DNA of 64,000 nucleotides from Vigna angularis (taxonomy: Eukaryota > Streptophyta > Magnoliopsida > Fabales > Fabaceae). Positions 10,896-21,500 of the stretch are shown here, piece after piece. The DNA lies in NCBI RefSeq assembly GCF_016808095.1, contig NC_068975.1, positions 38,052,501 to 38,116,500 of the forward strand, written 5' to 3'. Below the pieces are notes generated by a model that worked only from the letters and a program-made list of their open reading frames with translations, ran no database searches and was not told where the DNA came from. Position 1 is the stretch's first letter; every line of letters begins with the position of its first letter. Both the position numbers and the translations under genes were made by a program.

Positions 10896-13382
10896 ATGTC
10901 GCTTCACCGCCTGCTCCTACGTCGCCTGTCCTCCATCGCCGCCTCCCGGCCCATCTTCTCTCTCACCCAAACCCGTTCCTACGCCTTTTCCTCCGCCGAA
11001 GAAGCTGCGGCCGAGCGCCGCCGACGGAAGCGGCGTCTGCGCATCGAGCCTCCCCTGAATGCTATTCGTCCTCCGCCGCAGCAGGGTCCTCCGCGCGACC
11101 CTAACGCTCCTCGCCTCCCGGACTCCACTTCGGCGCTCGTGGGCCCCCGGTTGAGCCTCCACAACCGCGTGCAGTCCCTCATCCGCGCAGGCGACCTCGA
11201 GGCGGCGTCCGCCATCGCCCGGCACGCGGTGTTCTCTGTGACACGGCCCACCGTTTTCACCTGTAACGCCATCATCGCTGCCATGTACCGGTCGAAGCGG
11301 TACGAGGAGTCTATTGCCCTCTTCCACTTCTTCTTCAACCAATTCAATATCGTCCCCAACATCGTCTCTTACAACAACGTGATCAACACCCACTGCGACG
11401 AGGGTCGTGTCGACGTGGCCCTTGCAGTCTATCGCCACGTCCTCGCCAACGCTCCTTTCAGTCCCTCCCCCGTTACCTATCGCCATCTCACCAAAGGTTT
11501 GATCCAAGCCGGTCGAATTTCCGAAGCCGTCGACCTCTTGCGCGAGATGCTCACTAAGGGCCACGGCGCGGATTCCCTCGTCTACAACAACCTCATTTCA
11601 GGCTTTCTCGAACTGGAGAATTTGGAGAAGGCCAATGAGCTCTTCGACGAGCTTAAGGAGCGCTGCCTGGTGTATGACGGGGTTGTGAATTCCACTTTCA
11701 TGGAATGGTTCTTCAAAAAGGGTAGGGATAAGGAAGCCATGGAGTCCTACAGGTCCTTGTTGGAGCGCCAGTTTAGGATGACCCCTGCCACTTGCAACGT
11801 TTTGTTGGAGTGTTTGCTCAAGCATGCCAGGAAAACTGAGGCTTGGGCCTTGTTTGATCATATGCTCGACAATCACACCCCTCCCAATTTCCAAGCTGTT
11901 AACTCTGATACCTTCAATCTTATGGTCAATGAGTGCTTTAAGCTCGGAAACTTTGAGGAGGCCCTTGCAACTTTTAAGAAGGTTGGTACTAAACCTAATT
12001 CTAAGCCCTTTGCCATGGACGTTGCCGGCTACAATAATATCATTGCTAGGTTTTGTGAGAATGGGATGCTTTCGCAAGCTGAGACCCTGTTTGAAGAACT
12101 GTGCTCGAAGTCTTTAAGCCCCGATGTTCCTACTCACAAAACTTTGATTGAAGCCTACTTGAGAATGGAGAGGATCGATGATGCTCTCAGGGTGTTCAAC
12201 AGAATGGCAGATACTGGTCTCAGGGTAGTTGCTGCTTTTGGTAACATGGTGTTTGATAAATTGATTAAGAATGGTAAGGCCAGTGAATGTGCTCAAATTT
12301 TAAGTAAATTAGGAGAGAAAGATCCCAAACCAGACCCCACTTGCTATGAGGTTGTAATCAAGGGACTTTGTGCCCATGGGTTATTGGACAAAAGCGTAGA
12401 GCTGCTAGATGAGGTTATGAGGTATGGTGTTGGGGTTACTACTGCCTTGCGGGAATGTGTTACTGAGGTTTTTAAGGAAGCCGGGAGAGGTGACGAGATT
12501 GAAAGGCTACTAGATGTCAACAGATTTGCATACACTCCTCGTCCATCCCCTCCAAGACCTGCTTACCGTGCGCCACATAACCCACATTCTGGACCTCCCA
12601 CCACACAAATGGCAGCTCAACTGCACCCACCACCACCTTTTCAGATGTCAGGAGCTACACTTAACCCTTCTGGGTTTCCAACACAAAGGGCGGCACAGAG
12701 TCCAACACCTCCTTCTTCTCAAATGACTGGAGCACATTATCCACCTTCTGGGTTTCAATTGCCACGTTCTCAAATGGCCGGAGCACCACATAACTCATCT
12801 TATGTGGCTCCACATCAAGTGTCGGGACACGAACGCCCGCCAATGCATCAACCTTCATGGAAATTTTCTCCTCCAATGACTGGGCCTCACACTACAGCGC
12901 CTGGACCTTCACCTCATATACTAGGACAATCTCACCACCCCTCTACATTCGAACTTTCTTCTCAAACGAACAGGGCAGCCCCGCAAATGACAGCCCAGCA
13001 TTATACACCATCTGGACCTTCACCTCAAATGGGAGGATATCAGCCTTATGCAACACCATCTGGACCTTCACCTCAAATGGGAGGATATCAGCCTTATGCA
13101 ACACCACGTGGGCTCCAACAAATGTCAGAACCACGATATCCACCGTCTGGAGTTCCCCCTCCAATTGTTGGACAACACCCACCAGCTGGACCAGCTCCTC
13201 CAGTATCAGGGTCATATGCTCCTTCATATGGGGCCTCACCTAAAATGTCACCGCCTTATCGTACAGCCCCAGGGCCATCTTCTCACCTGACTGGACCGTA
13301 TGGCCCTTCTTCAGGAGTAGGTTCTCACTTTGAGGAATCACATCAACAGCAATCAGAAGTCCCTGAACAGGTAGCAGCTTAA
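10896..13382 (+). CDS. GRP23-like pentatricopeptide repeat protein with Pro-rich tail
   Basis: Intronless 828-aa P-class PPR protein. The N-terminus (MSLHRLLLRRLSSIAASRP) is Arg/Ser-rich with no acidic residue, as in organelle targeting peptides, followed by a basic stretch ERRRRKRRLRIEPPLNAI. From about residue 90 to 540 there are tandem 35-aa helical repeats (for example FTCNAIIAAMYRSKRYEES, VYNNLISGFLELENLEKAN, YNNIIARFCENGMLSQAE). The remaining about 290 residues are a low-complexity Pro/Ser/Gln/His region built from degenerate units with PSGP.PQM and GGYQPYA words. This architecture matches Arabidopsis GRP23 (Glutamine-rich protein 23), essential for embryogenesis and later linked to organellar RNA processing. 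Codon use in the first 700 bp is strikingly GC-rich compared with the surroundings. No E, E+, DYW or SMR domain follows the repeats. Orthology to GRP23 is a strong resemblance, not proven. Confidence 0.9.
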   Translation: MSLHRLLLRRLSSIAASRPIFSLTQTRSYAFSSAEEAAAERRRRKRRLRIEPPLNAIRPPPQQGPPRDPNAPRLPDSTSALVGPRLSLHNRVQSLIRAGDLEAASAIARHAVFSVTRPTVFTCNAIIAAMYRSKRYEESIALFHFFFNQFNIVPNIVSYNNVINTHCDEGRVDVALAVYRHVLANAPFSPSPVTYRHLTKGLIQAGRISEAVDLLREMLTKGHGADSLVYNNLISGFLELENLEKANELFDELKERCLVYDGVVNSTFMEWFFKKGRDKEAMESYRSLLERQFRMTPATCNVLLECLLKHARKTEAWALFDHMLDNHTPPNFQAVNSDTFNLMVNECFKLGNFEEALATFKKVGTKPNSKPFAMDVAGYNNIIARFCENGMLSQAETLFEELCSKSLSPDVPTHKTLIEAYLRMERIDDALRVFNRMADTGLRVVAAFGNMVFDKLIKNGKASECAQILSKLGEKDPKPDPTCYEVVIKGLCAHGLLDKSVELLDEVMRYGVGVTTALRECVTEVFKEAGRGDEIERLLDVNRFAYTPRPSPPRPAYRAPHNPHSGPPTTQMAAQLHPPPPFQMSGATLNPSGFPTQRAAQSPTPPSSQMTGAHYPPSGFQLPRSQMAGAPHNSSYVAPHQVSGHERPPMHQPSWKFSPPMTGPHTTAPGPSPHILGQSHHPSTFELSSQTNRAAPQMTAQHYTPSGPSPQMGGYQPYATPSGPSPQMGGYQPYATPRGLQQMSEPRYPPSGVPPPIVGQHPPAGPAPPVSGSYAPSYGASPKMSPPYRTAPGPSSHLTGPYGPSSGVGSHFEESHQQQSEVPEQVAA
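13005..13100 (+). repeat. 48-bp exact tandem duplication in the PPR tail
   Basis: Bases 13005-13052 and 13053-13100 are identical and encode two copies of a 16-aa unit (TPSGPSPQMGGYQPYA). The length is a multiple of three, so the frame is kept. Confidence 0.95.
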
Positions 13383-15649
13383 TCCTCTGTGACACCGATT
13401 TCTGCTGTTCGGTATCACTATATTTATGAGTTTATAGAACGATGATACAAGAATTTGTCTGTCACATGTAATCCTGTCTTGTATGACATGTCATTTTTAA
13501 TTTATTCTTATAAATCAACCTTTAATATCACGCCTTGATATCTATATTTTTTGTACTGCCATTGATATTCTTCCCCATTTAACCAGAAAGAAATTTCAAG
13601 TTTTTTGCCTCAAGAGTTATATTTAGACTATGTACTAGATATTAGCGTTGAGCTTAAGCTGTATTTGGAGGAAGGTAGTGTGTATTCTTTTAGGGGAATT
13701 TGAATTTCCTTGTGATAACACATCTTGTTGAGATATTGAATGCAAATGTTTTAAGTGATCAGCATTTTATCGACATTTCATCAGAAATAGAAATGGATTA
13801 TAACAAAGTGAAATTTTAAAGGACCGTGGCCTCTCGGTTGCTCTCACATTGCTTCAATCGGTGACTCCTTCAGTAGAAACAAACAATTGCAATTTTGTAA
13901 GCGAGCTCATAAAAAATGCTGTTGAGACCACCATTTGTTATTGGTTCATCAGACCTTGTTTTTCTATAGGTTTAGACAAAGTTGAATTGAATCCATTATT
14001 GTAGATAAAAGGTTCATTTCTCAGTGGAGTACTACAAATTTGTAAGGCTCTAAAATCCATTGTATATGTAGCTCTGATATAGATCGTAGCAAATGTATCA
14101 TTAAATGCATATAGCACATATGCGCGGGGGTATGCATATGAAGCTACATAATTTTTAGAAAGTTAGAATGAATATTACTTCATCAGCTGGATTTTTTTTT
14201 GTAACGGTATTATTTTAGTCATTTTATTCTTCTGTTTAATTAATTTCAAATCTTTTGAAAATTTTAATATTTTTAATTAAGTTTTTAAAATTTTTGTTAT
14301 TGATTATTCAAAAATTTTATATTTTTCTATTGAGTTCTTGTCGTGAGTGACCATTGTTATCTTCATCGATCATTTTATTTACTTCTCTTTTAGCATCAAG
14401 AATATAAAGGTTTTTTGTAAAGAAGTATGAGATTTTCTGGTTTATTTAAAATATTATTGCAATTGAAGTAAAACAATAAATGGGTGACTTTTAGTTGGAA
14501 ACATGTTATATTTGTTTACATTATTATTTACAACAATTAAGTGTTATTGTTGTCCTATGTAGTGATGATGATGATTCTTGTTATCTAATATTGGAATGAA
14601 GGTGAAAGTGAAAGTAAAAGTTTTATGTTGTACTTGAGAAAGTGAAAGTGCTGTCATTTTCCTGGTGTCTCTTTCCCAAGATTTGTTTGATCCATAAATG
14701 GAGTGAAATGACCTATTTGTCTTTATTTTCTTCATTTCATCTTCTTACTACACCAATCTATTGCACCTTCTCTTTCACTCCTCCTTCTTCAGTTTTTGAT
14801 TTAGAATACCTTACCCCGCTGTGCCGATTAAAAATATTGGTTTTTTTGTCTGTTCTCACTAATGTGCATTCCAGAATATGAATTTTGTATTTCATATCGT
14901 ACGTTATGGAATGTATTTTTTATTCTATATTTCGAAATATAGAATCCAAAATACGAATTTATTCTGGAATGCCTCCAAATTATTGATTTCAGAACTTAAT
15001 AAAAATAATAAACTAGAGGATAAAATAAAATTTTCAAGCATACGGGAAGTGCGGGTTAAAACTATGGAAGTGCAGGAGAAATTGTCTTCAACCTTCAACT
15101 TAAGACACAAAGTCCAAAACATAAAATAATTATTATACCGTCTAAAGGTGACTGACCTCTTCGCATTTAGGTTAAGACCGAATCGGTGCGAAATTATTGT
15201 AGTTAAGAAAGTTTTATCAAAACAATGAGTTTCAATAAAGATTTGTCACAGGCCGAACTAACCTTCTGGACTTTGAATCGAGTTCGTTATGGGTCGAGCA
15301 AAGAAATTAACCCACGATCAAAATTCAATTTAGCGACTTTTTTTGTTATTATTTAAAAATTTTAGTTATGTTTGTAGTATTAAATACTTTGTTATTATCT
15401 TTGTATTTTGTTATTATTTCTGTGATCTTTATTTGATTTTTATCTTTGTAACTGAAATATTCTCTTATTTTTTAGAGAATAAAAACAATTTGTAATTATT
15501 TCTGTGTTTGTCTTCGATGAAAAAAACATAATTTTTTACTTGAACAATTGCCATATGTAATGGAATCATGGTAAAACTTAATTCCAAACTACAATTAATA
15601 AAGAATCTATAGTCAGGAATACCATGAGCAATGGTGGGGATGGACAACC
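13383..15649. other. Intergenic AT-rich region
   Basis: 3' flank of the PPR gene followed by about 2 kb of AT-rich sequence. Short frames at 14544-15130 and 15465-15647 have no recognisable features. I see no gene here. Confidence 0.4.
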
Positions 15650-16346
15650 ATCATTAAAGTGTTGAGACGAGAGAATGAGGCGAAATGATGATGTTCAGAG
15701 GAAGATCGGACCTGAGCAAAGGCTGAGCAAGTGCTACAATAAGAAATTGAAGAGGGACACAAACACATGCGGCATTAAGCTAAGGAGGAGTGCGAATGAT
15801 TGTGATGAGAAACCAAGAAGGAACGCGAGCAATCGATAAGGAAAATCGATGAGTTGTGCTATCATATAGAAAAAGGCTCTTTGTCGACAAGAACAATTAC
15901 ATAGAACCAGCAAATAGTTGTAATAGTGGATGTAGGACAATGTAAACCTATGAAGGTTTGAGAAGGGAAAAAGACAGAAGACAAAGACCAAACCGTTCTA
16001 GCTCTACCTCTTCATGGATGGACATGCTAAATATCGAGGATGTCTCTAGGCATTTGAATTTTCGATGTCGAACTCTAAAGTAATAGGTAGAAAAACAACA
16101 ACCTGGTGTGATTTTCATCATGCACAATGATGTGATACTGAAAACTATTACTCACTGACAAATCAACTCGGTAGATTAGTGTATAAAAGGTTATTGCAAA
16201 AATATTTAAAGGAGGGAAAGAAAAATGAAGATGTTGTGAAGAAAACAATTTATAACCATGAAATTCCCGTTTTAGGATATTTCAACACCATTGTAGGAGG
16301 TTTTGCACGCGGAGTGAAAACAAGGTTGGCTAAAAAGTGATATATA

Positions 16347-17135
16347 CGGCTTTTGCACGAGAATGGGCAAATTTGCCTCTTATATTACCAAAATAGGCAA
16401 AGTCAAACAAATTTACGTAAATGGGGAAGTCGTGGGGGGCCCAAACGACTTCAAATGAAGAAGTCGTGCCCCCCTGCACGACTTCACACTGTTCATAGCA
16501 ACAGTGTTGAAGTCGTGCACCCTAAAAACGACTTCAAGACTTTGTAATCGATTACAATGTAATGGTAATCGATTACAGAGTGTTGAAATCATGACCACCC
16601 TACACGACTTCAAATTTGTATGCCACCAAAAGCACTGGTAATCGATTACAAAACATGTGTAATCGATTACCAGGTTGTTTTGGTGCAAGGCAGAAGAGGA
16701 CGCTCGTCCAGGCAGAAGCGGACGCTCGTCCAGGCAGAATCGGACGCTCGTCCAGCCAGGCAGAGAGAACGCTCGTCCCGAAAGCTAAGCGGACGTTCGT
16801 CCATCTAGCTAAGAGGACGCTCGTCGAGATGCGCTCAGTGGACGCTCGGTAGGAGAAGTGGACGCTCGTCCATTTTCAGTGAACGCTCGTCCACATACAG
16901 ATCATCAACATTGTGTAATCGATTACCAAAAAATGGTAATCGATTACAGGACCCAGAAGTCGTTTTTGGGGTGCACGACTTCAACACTGTTGCTATGAAC
17001 AGTGTGAAGTCGTGCAGGGGGGGCACGACTTCTTCTTTTGAAGTCGTTATTACCCCCCACGACTTCACTTTTGGTCAATTTTTGCCTAGATCTGTAATAA
17101 ATTCTTCATTTTTGCCTAGTATGGTGCAAAAGCCG
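16347..17135. mobile_element. Foldback-type element with long imperfect inverted arms
   Basis: The element opens with CGGCTTTTGCAC and closes with its complement GTGCAAAAGCCG. The arms (about 16347-16555 and 16930-17135) are imperfect inverted copies; their best part carries alternating GAAGTCGTGC and GCACGACTTC words and a TGTTCATAGCAACAGTGTTG core. The loop holds nine variants of GGACGCTCGTCC (16698-16892) and pairs of the palindrome TGTAATCGATTACA. Flanks read ATATATA on both sides (16340-16346 and 17136-17142), a possible 7-bp target duplication, though the AT alternation makes its length ambiguous. There is no coding capacity; it is non-autonomous. Superfamily is not assigned. Confidence 0.8.
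16698..16892 (+). repeat. GGACGCTCGTCC-type repeat cluster
   Basis: Nine occurrences of (G)GACGCTCGTCC or one- to three-base variants (GAACGCTCGTCC, GGACGTTCGTCC, GGACGCTCGTCG, GGACGCTCGGTA) lie within 195 bp, spaced roughly 18-30 bp. The core is nearly self-complementary. The related word GAACGCTCGT recurs in the Mutator-like element at about 47765. Confidence 0.9.
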
Positions 17136-17335
17136 ATATATACCAATGTCTGATGTGACATTAACCAAGGAAGACCAGAGAAAAGGGATCATACCACAAG
17201 AAGATAATCCCATAACACTTTTTGTAGCAATGATGGGAAGAAACATGCACCAAGTTCTAATTGACCAAAGAAGTTTGGCGGATGTGATGTTTTGGGATGC
17301 TTTTGTAGGACTCCAGATTCTTTGAGACTAGTTAC

Positions 17336-18557
17336 ACACTTTTGATGATGTCTTGATGATATTTTTAGGTGAACAAGTGGAAGTTGGAGGGTGCACCTGA
17401 GGACGACCTTCTCATATGAGCATGATGCAAAAAACATTGTGATTAGATAGAAAGTGGTCAAACTCAATCTTCATAACATTTATTACTAGAACAACTATCT
17501 CTTAATAAGCTCGAAACATTTTTATTGTTGTTCCATCTTAAAATGAAGTTTTCAATTATTGAGAAAAGGTAGTGAAAATGTAGAATTATATTATGATTTG
17601 ACAATAATTTTTAATATTGTCTATTTTATATTAGATATTTTAACTCTTGGACTCTTTGAAATATTTGAACAATCAATTAAATCCTTCTTTTTTTTTCTTT
17701 TTTATTTGCATATTAGAATTTTGTTTGAGTTTTGTAACTTTTTTTATATAGTTTAATTTGTTATTCTTAAGGAAAAAATACACCGAATTATGAAATCATA
17801 TACAGATAATGATAAATAATAAAATATTATTGAATTATAAAATTATAAATATAAATAGATAATAATAAATATTTTATCAAAAAAATTATAATAAGACATT
17901 TTTAAATATTGTAATATAATGTGAACTATTATATTTTTAAGTATCGTTCTTTTCATTAAATTTATTAAATTTGTATGTTGCGGGAGTTCACTTCAAACAT
18001 CATATTATCTTTCTGAAGCTATTTCCACAAACCTCAAATGTTTAAATACACTGATTGAAATGGAGAGTCTATTTATTTTTCTCTTTTCCTTTTCTATTTA
18101 TTTATTTTTGACTTTTATCATTCGAGTGCAGTTTAGAAGACATGAGACGTACTCATTTGAAAACATTATTTCGTCTTAAAAAACAAAATAGAAATTTTAC
18201 ATTCATAGAAGTGCAGGCTGGGCTAATGGGCCGTGAGAAGAAAAGACGAGAAGACCCATTACCAGCTTCTTTCTGCACTTTCCTATATTTTTCTTTCTGC
18301 ACCGTCAAATAAATCAATTATCATTTTTTATTTTTTTAGAAATTATTTTTAACTTTCAGAATACACAATGCAAAAATTATAAACATTTTTTTATTAAATT
18401 ACAGTATTTTATAGCAACTTAAAAAAAACAAAGAAAAAACAAAATGAATGATAAAGAAGGAGCCCAAGAACAATCCAAAAATATAGAAAAAATAACAACA
18501 AAATTTACACATTACACATAGAAGAGAAGAGAAGAGAAAGGTTGGGTGAAGGGAGAA
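17336..18557. other. AT-rich intergenic region upstream of the splicing-factor gene
   Basis: No gene is supported. The final about 150 bp is purine-rich (AGAGAAGAGAAG) and probably 5' UTR of the downstream gene. The minus-strand frame at 18399-18971 is an antisense shadow of its first exon. Confidence 0.4.
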
Positions 18558-21500
18558 ATGGAAGACGGCAAGAGTATGGGTCGAAAGGAGAAGAGGAAGG
18601 CAATGAAGAAAATGAAGCGGAAGCAGACGAGGAAGGAGGCGGCGGAGAGTGAACGACGGGAGGAGGAGGACCGCCTCAACGATCCGGAGGAGCAGAGGCG
18701 GATGCAATTGCTGGAGCAGGAGGAGGCGGAGAGAATGCAGAGGGACACGATCCTCTTTCAGGAGAGGGAGAAGGCTTTCATGGATATGATAATCACCCGA
18801 CAACGACAGCAGCAGCAGCAAGAACGAGACCAAGAGCAGAGCATCGACCACGACAACGAATTTGAATACGTGGTTCAGGAAGAAGGCCCTCCGGAGATTA
18901 TTTGGCAAGGAAACGAGATCATCTTCAATAAGAAACAGCTCAGAGTCAGGGTTCCGGACACCGACACCCACAATAACTTTTCGCAGCAGAATGACGACAT
19001 TAGACCTACATCCAATCCCTTACCCCCGGAATCGGAATCAGAATCGCGCACTCAGAACCTCCAGGACGTTGCTGAACAAATACCCAATTTCGGAACTGAA
19101 CAGGTGCCTTTCATTTGAGTAATCCTCTCCCTCCCTCTCTCTCTCCCTCTCTCTCACTCACTGCTTCTTCCTTTTCCAGGATAAAGCTCATTGCCCTTTT
19201 CATCTAAAAACGGGAGCATGTCGCTTTGGTAGGCGCTGTAGTAGAGTCCATTTTATCCCTGATAAATCCTCCACTCTTCTAATGGAAAACATGTACAACG
19301 GTCCTGGCCTTGCTTGCGATCGGGACCAAGACGAGGGCCTCGAGGTCTGTTCATTCACTTCATCGTATCCTCTTCATTCTTCACTTACTTTCATCAGTCA
19401 ATGCTCTTATTTCTTGATAATCGGCAACTATATTCCACTCCCTTGTACTATTTTTTTTCCGCAATCATCATCATCATAAATCCCATTCAAACTATTCTAT
19501 ACTATTTTCACCCTCCCCCTTACATCTTGTATACATCAATTTGCATCGTTTTATATCCTTAAATTCATTTTTTATCATTCCAAAATCCACGCACTTCTTC
19601 ATCTGATATTTCTATTTTTTTAAAGGAGTCTATTCAATTCTTTGACTTAATAATAATCACAGATTCATTGCAAGACTCATTTTGGAGGCTAATGATTTTG
19701 GCCTTGCTTGCTCAATGTTAAAGATATTGGCTGTTGTATCCTACTTGCTGAGCCTGAGAATAAGCTTTTACTATTAATTCCACCCAGCTTGTTACTCGCT
19801 GAATTTGTTTGACTGTTATTGTACCTTTCCCTTTTTACTTGATTTTATTAGCAATCAAAGTCTGTTGTTCACAATGTATTTCGCATCATACTTCTGCGAT
19901 AATTTGTGTTTCTGGCATGAGGGGAAGAATTTTTGTTTCTGATACTGTCTGAATTAATATTATGGCAGCATAACATTTTAAAATGTTTAGATTGATTATT
20001 TAAAACGTTTTTCTTTCAGATCTTTGCTATAAACTTCCAATATCTCATACTCTAATAATTTACATGCTCATGCTCCTTAACCGGACGTAGTTGTCAGGGG
20101 TTATCCAAGTCTTGGCTTATGGACCTATGTTGCAGCCTAATTGTCATGACCTTCAAAGTGTTTGAGATTGCGGCAGCAAGAGCTTAAAAATATTGACTCA
20201 GTTAGTGATTGTTAAATGTTACTGTGATTTTTCTATTTTGTCTTTTTCCTGCAGGAGGGATGGAGAATTTTTCCGATTAAATGATTTTGTGTTATGTTTA
20301 TCTGCCAACATTCCGTATAAAGTTGAGGGTGCACTTTCTTCGGGTTTTAGTATTTTCTTCTTTTTTGATTTCCATTATCATACAACATCCCATACGCCAC
20401 GAATCAAAATTTGTAGTATTTTTCACTCCTTATGCACTCTAGGGAAAGCTGAAACTGACATCTATGTCACTATTTCTCTTCACATTCTTTTTTATAATTC
20501 CTAGAAATTAATTAGAAGGGTTTTACTTTTATAAAAAACTTTTGATAACTTATAAAGACTATTTTAGGTTCTGAAAAAACTAGCACTTTTAGTACTTACT
20601 CTGTCTTCTAGGCACACACATATATGCTATGTGTATTTGTTCCCCTCACAATATGTTTGGTAAATAATGATCGTTTAGTAAATAATTGATCCTTTTTTCC
20701 CTCAAAATACTCTTAAGAACCCTTGAGTTAAACTATTTTTTGCCCCAAATGAGTTCATCCAAACATGTGTTAGTTCCAAGAATAAGTCTTGTCATATTTA
20801 CAGTGTTTGATAACTCCTTGTAGATTGATGTAGTTGAGGCTACTTCATGTTAACACAAATATATTTTGAAAATGTAAGTGCTTTTCTATAATAATATTGC
20901 ATACTTATGAATGTTCCATAGTTTGTGTATGCATGATCATAGAGATAATATCCCGTGATTCAATTGTCAGGTTTATTAAATTTATAGTTGTATCATACAA
21001 AAAAGTATTAAATGACGTGTGTATTTTGTATTATTACTACTACCTCTATTCCTTTATATGAGAAACAAATAACTGATTTGAATTTGAGGAAAATAGTTAA
21101 GTTAGTTAATTTTATTAACAATGCTACAAACTAAAATAATTTCCGAAACACCCATAGATGTAAATAGTGTAAGTATTAGTTATATTATATATGTTGACAT
21201 ACTCGTAATTCAAAGGATAGTTTTTCCCACCAACTACTGTGACTTATATAGTTAATAGTCCAATGCATGCATCCACCTTTATGAGAAATGAATTAATATC
21301 TCATCAATAGAATTCACAATAAATTAAGTATATAAAAGAAAGTTATCAATTAATATATTTTAGAATAGTTGTATATTTTCTGTAATTAGGGCCAGAAAAG
21401 GACACCCCTTTGTTTCTTGTATAAAGGACCTTATGTAATATCACATTTCAATGCATAATATGTTTTTTGACCTCTTTAACCCCTTTGTCAGTATACAGAT

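Larger units (their letters stand above)
15650..17335 (+). mobile_element. Degraded Ty3/gypsy gag-pol fragment, split by a later insertion
   Basis: Two stretches on either side of a foldback element read as plant gypsy polyprotein. Left, about 16270-16340: LGYFNTIVGGFARGVKTRLAKK-like text resembles the I(N/H)TI.GG...G....ARK linker found between gag and protease in legume gypsy elements. Right, about 17145-17320: TLTKEDQRKGI...P then HQVLIDQRSLADVMFWDAF, which corresponds to the protease motif V(L/H)VDQGSSADILFWD. Stop codons interrupt both parts. Removing the intervening element restores collinear protein order. The upstream part, from about 15650, contains purine-rich text that could be gag but is not diagnostic, so the left edge is uncertain. 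No LTRs, reverse transcriptase or integrase were found. Confidence 0.7.

Noticed and set aside
10917..11564. 215-aa minus-strand frame across the PPR gene start
   Set aside because: It is an antisense shadow produced by the GC-rich 5' half of the PPR gene; it shows no domain.
18399..18971. 190-aa Leu-rich minus-strand frame
   Set aside because: Antisense of the Lys/Glu/Arg-rich first exon of the splicing factor; Leu/Ser richness follows from the complement.
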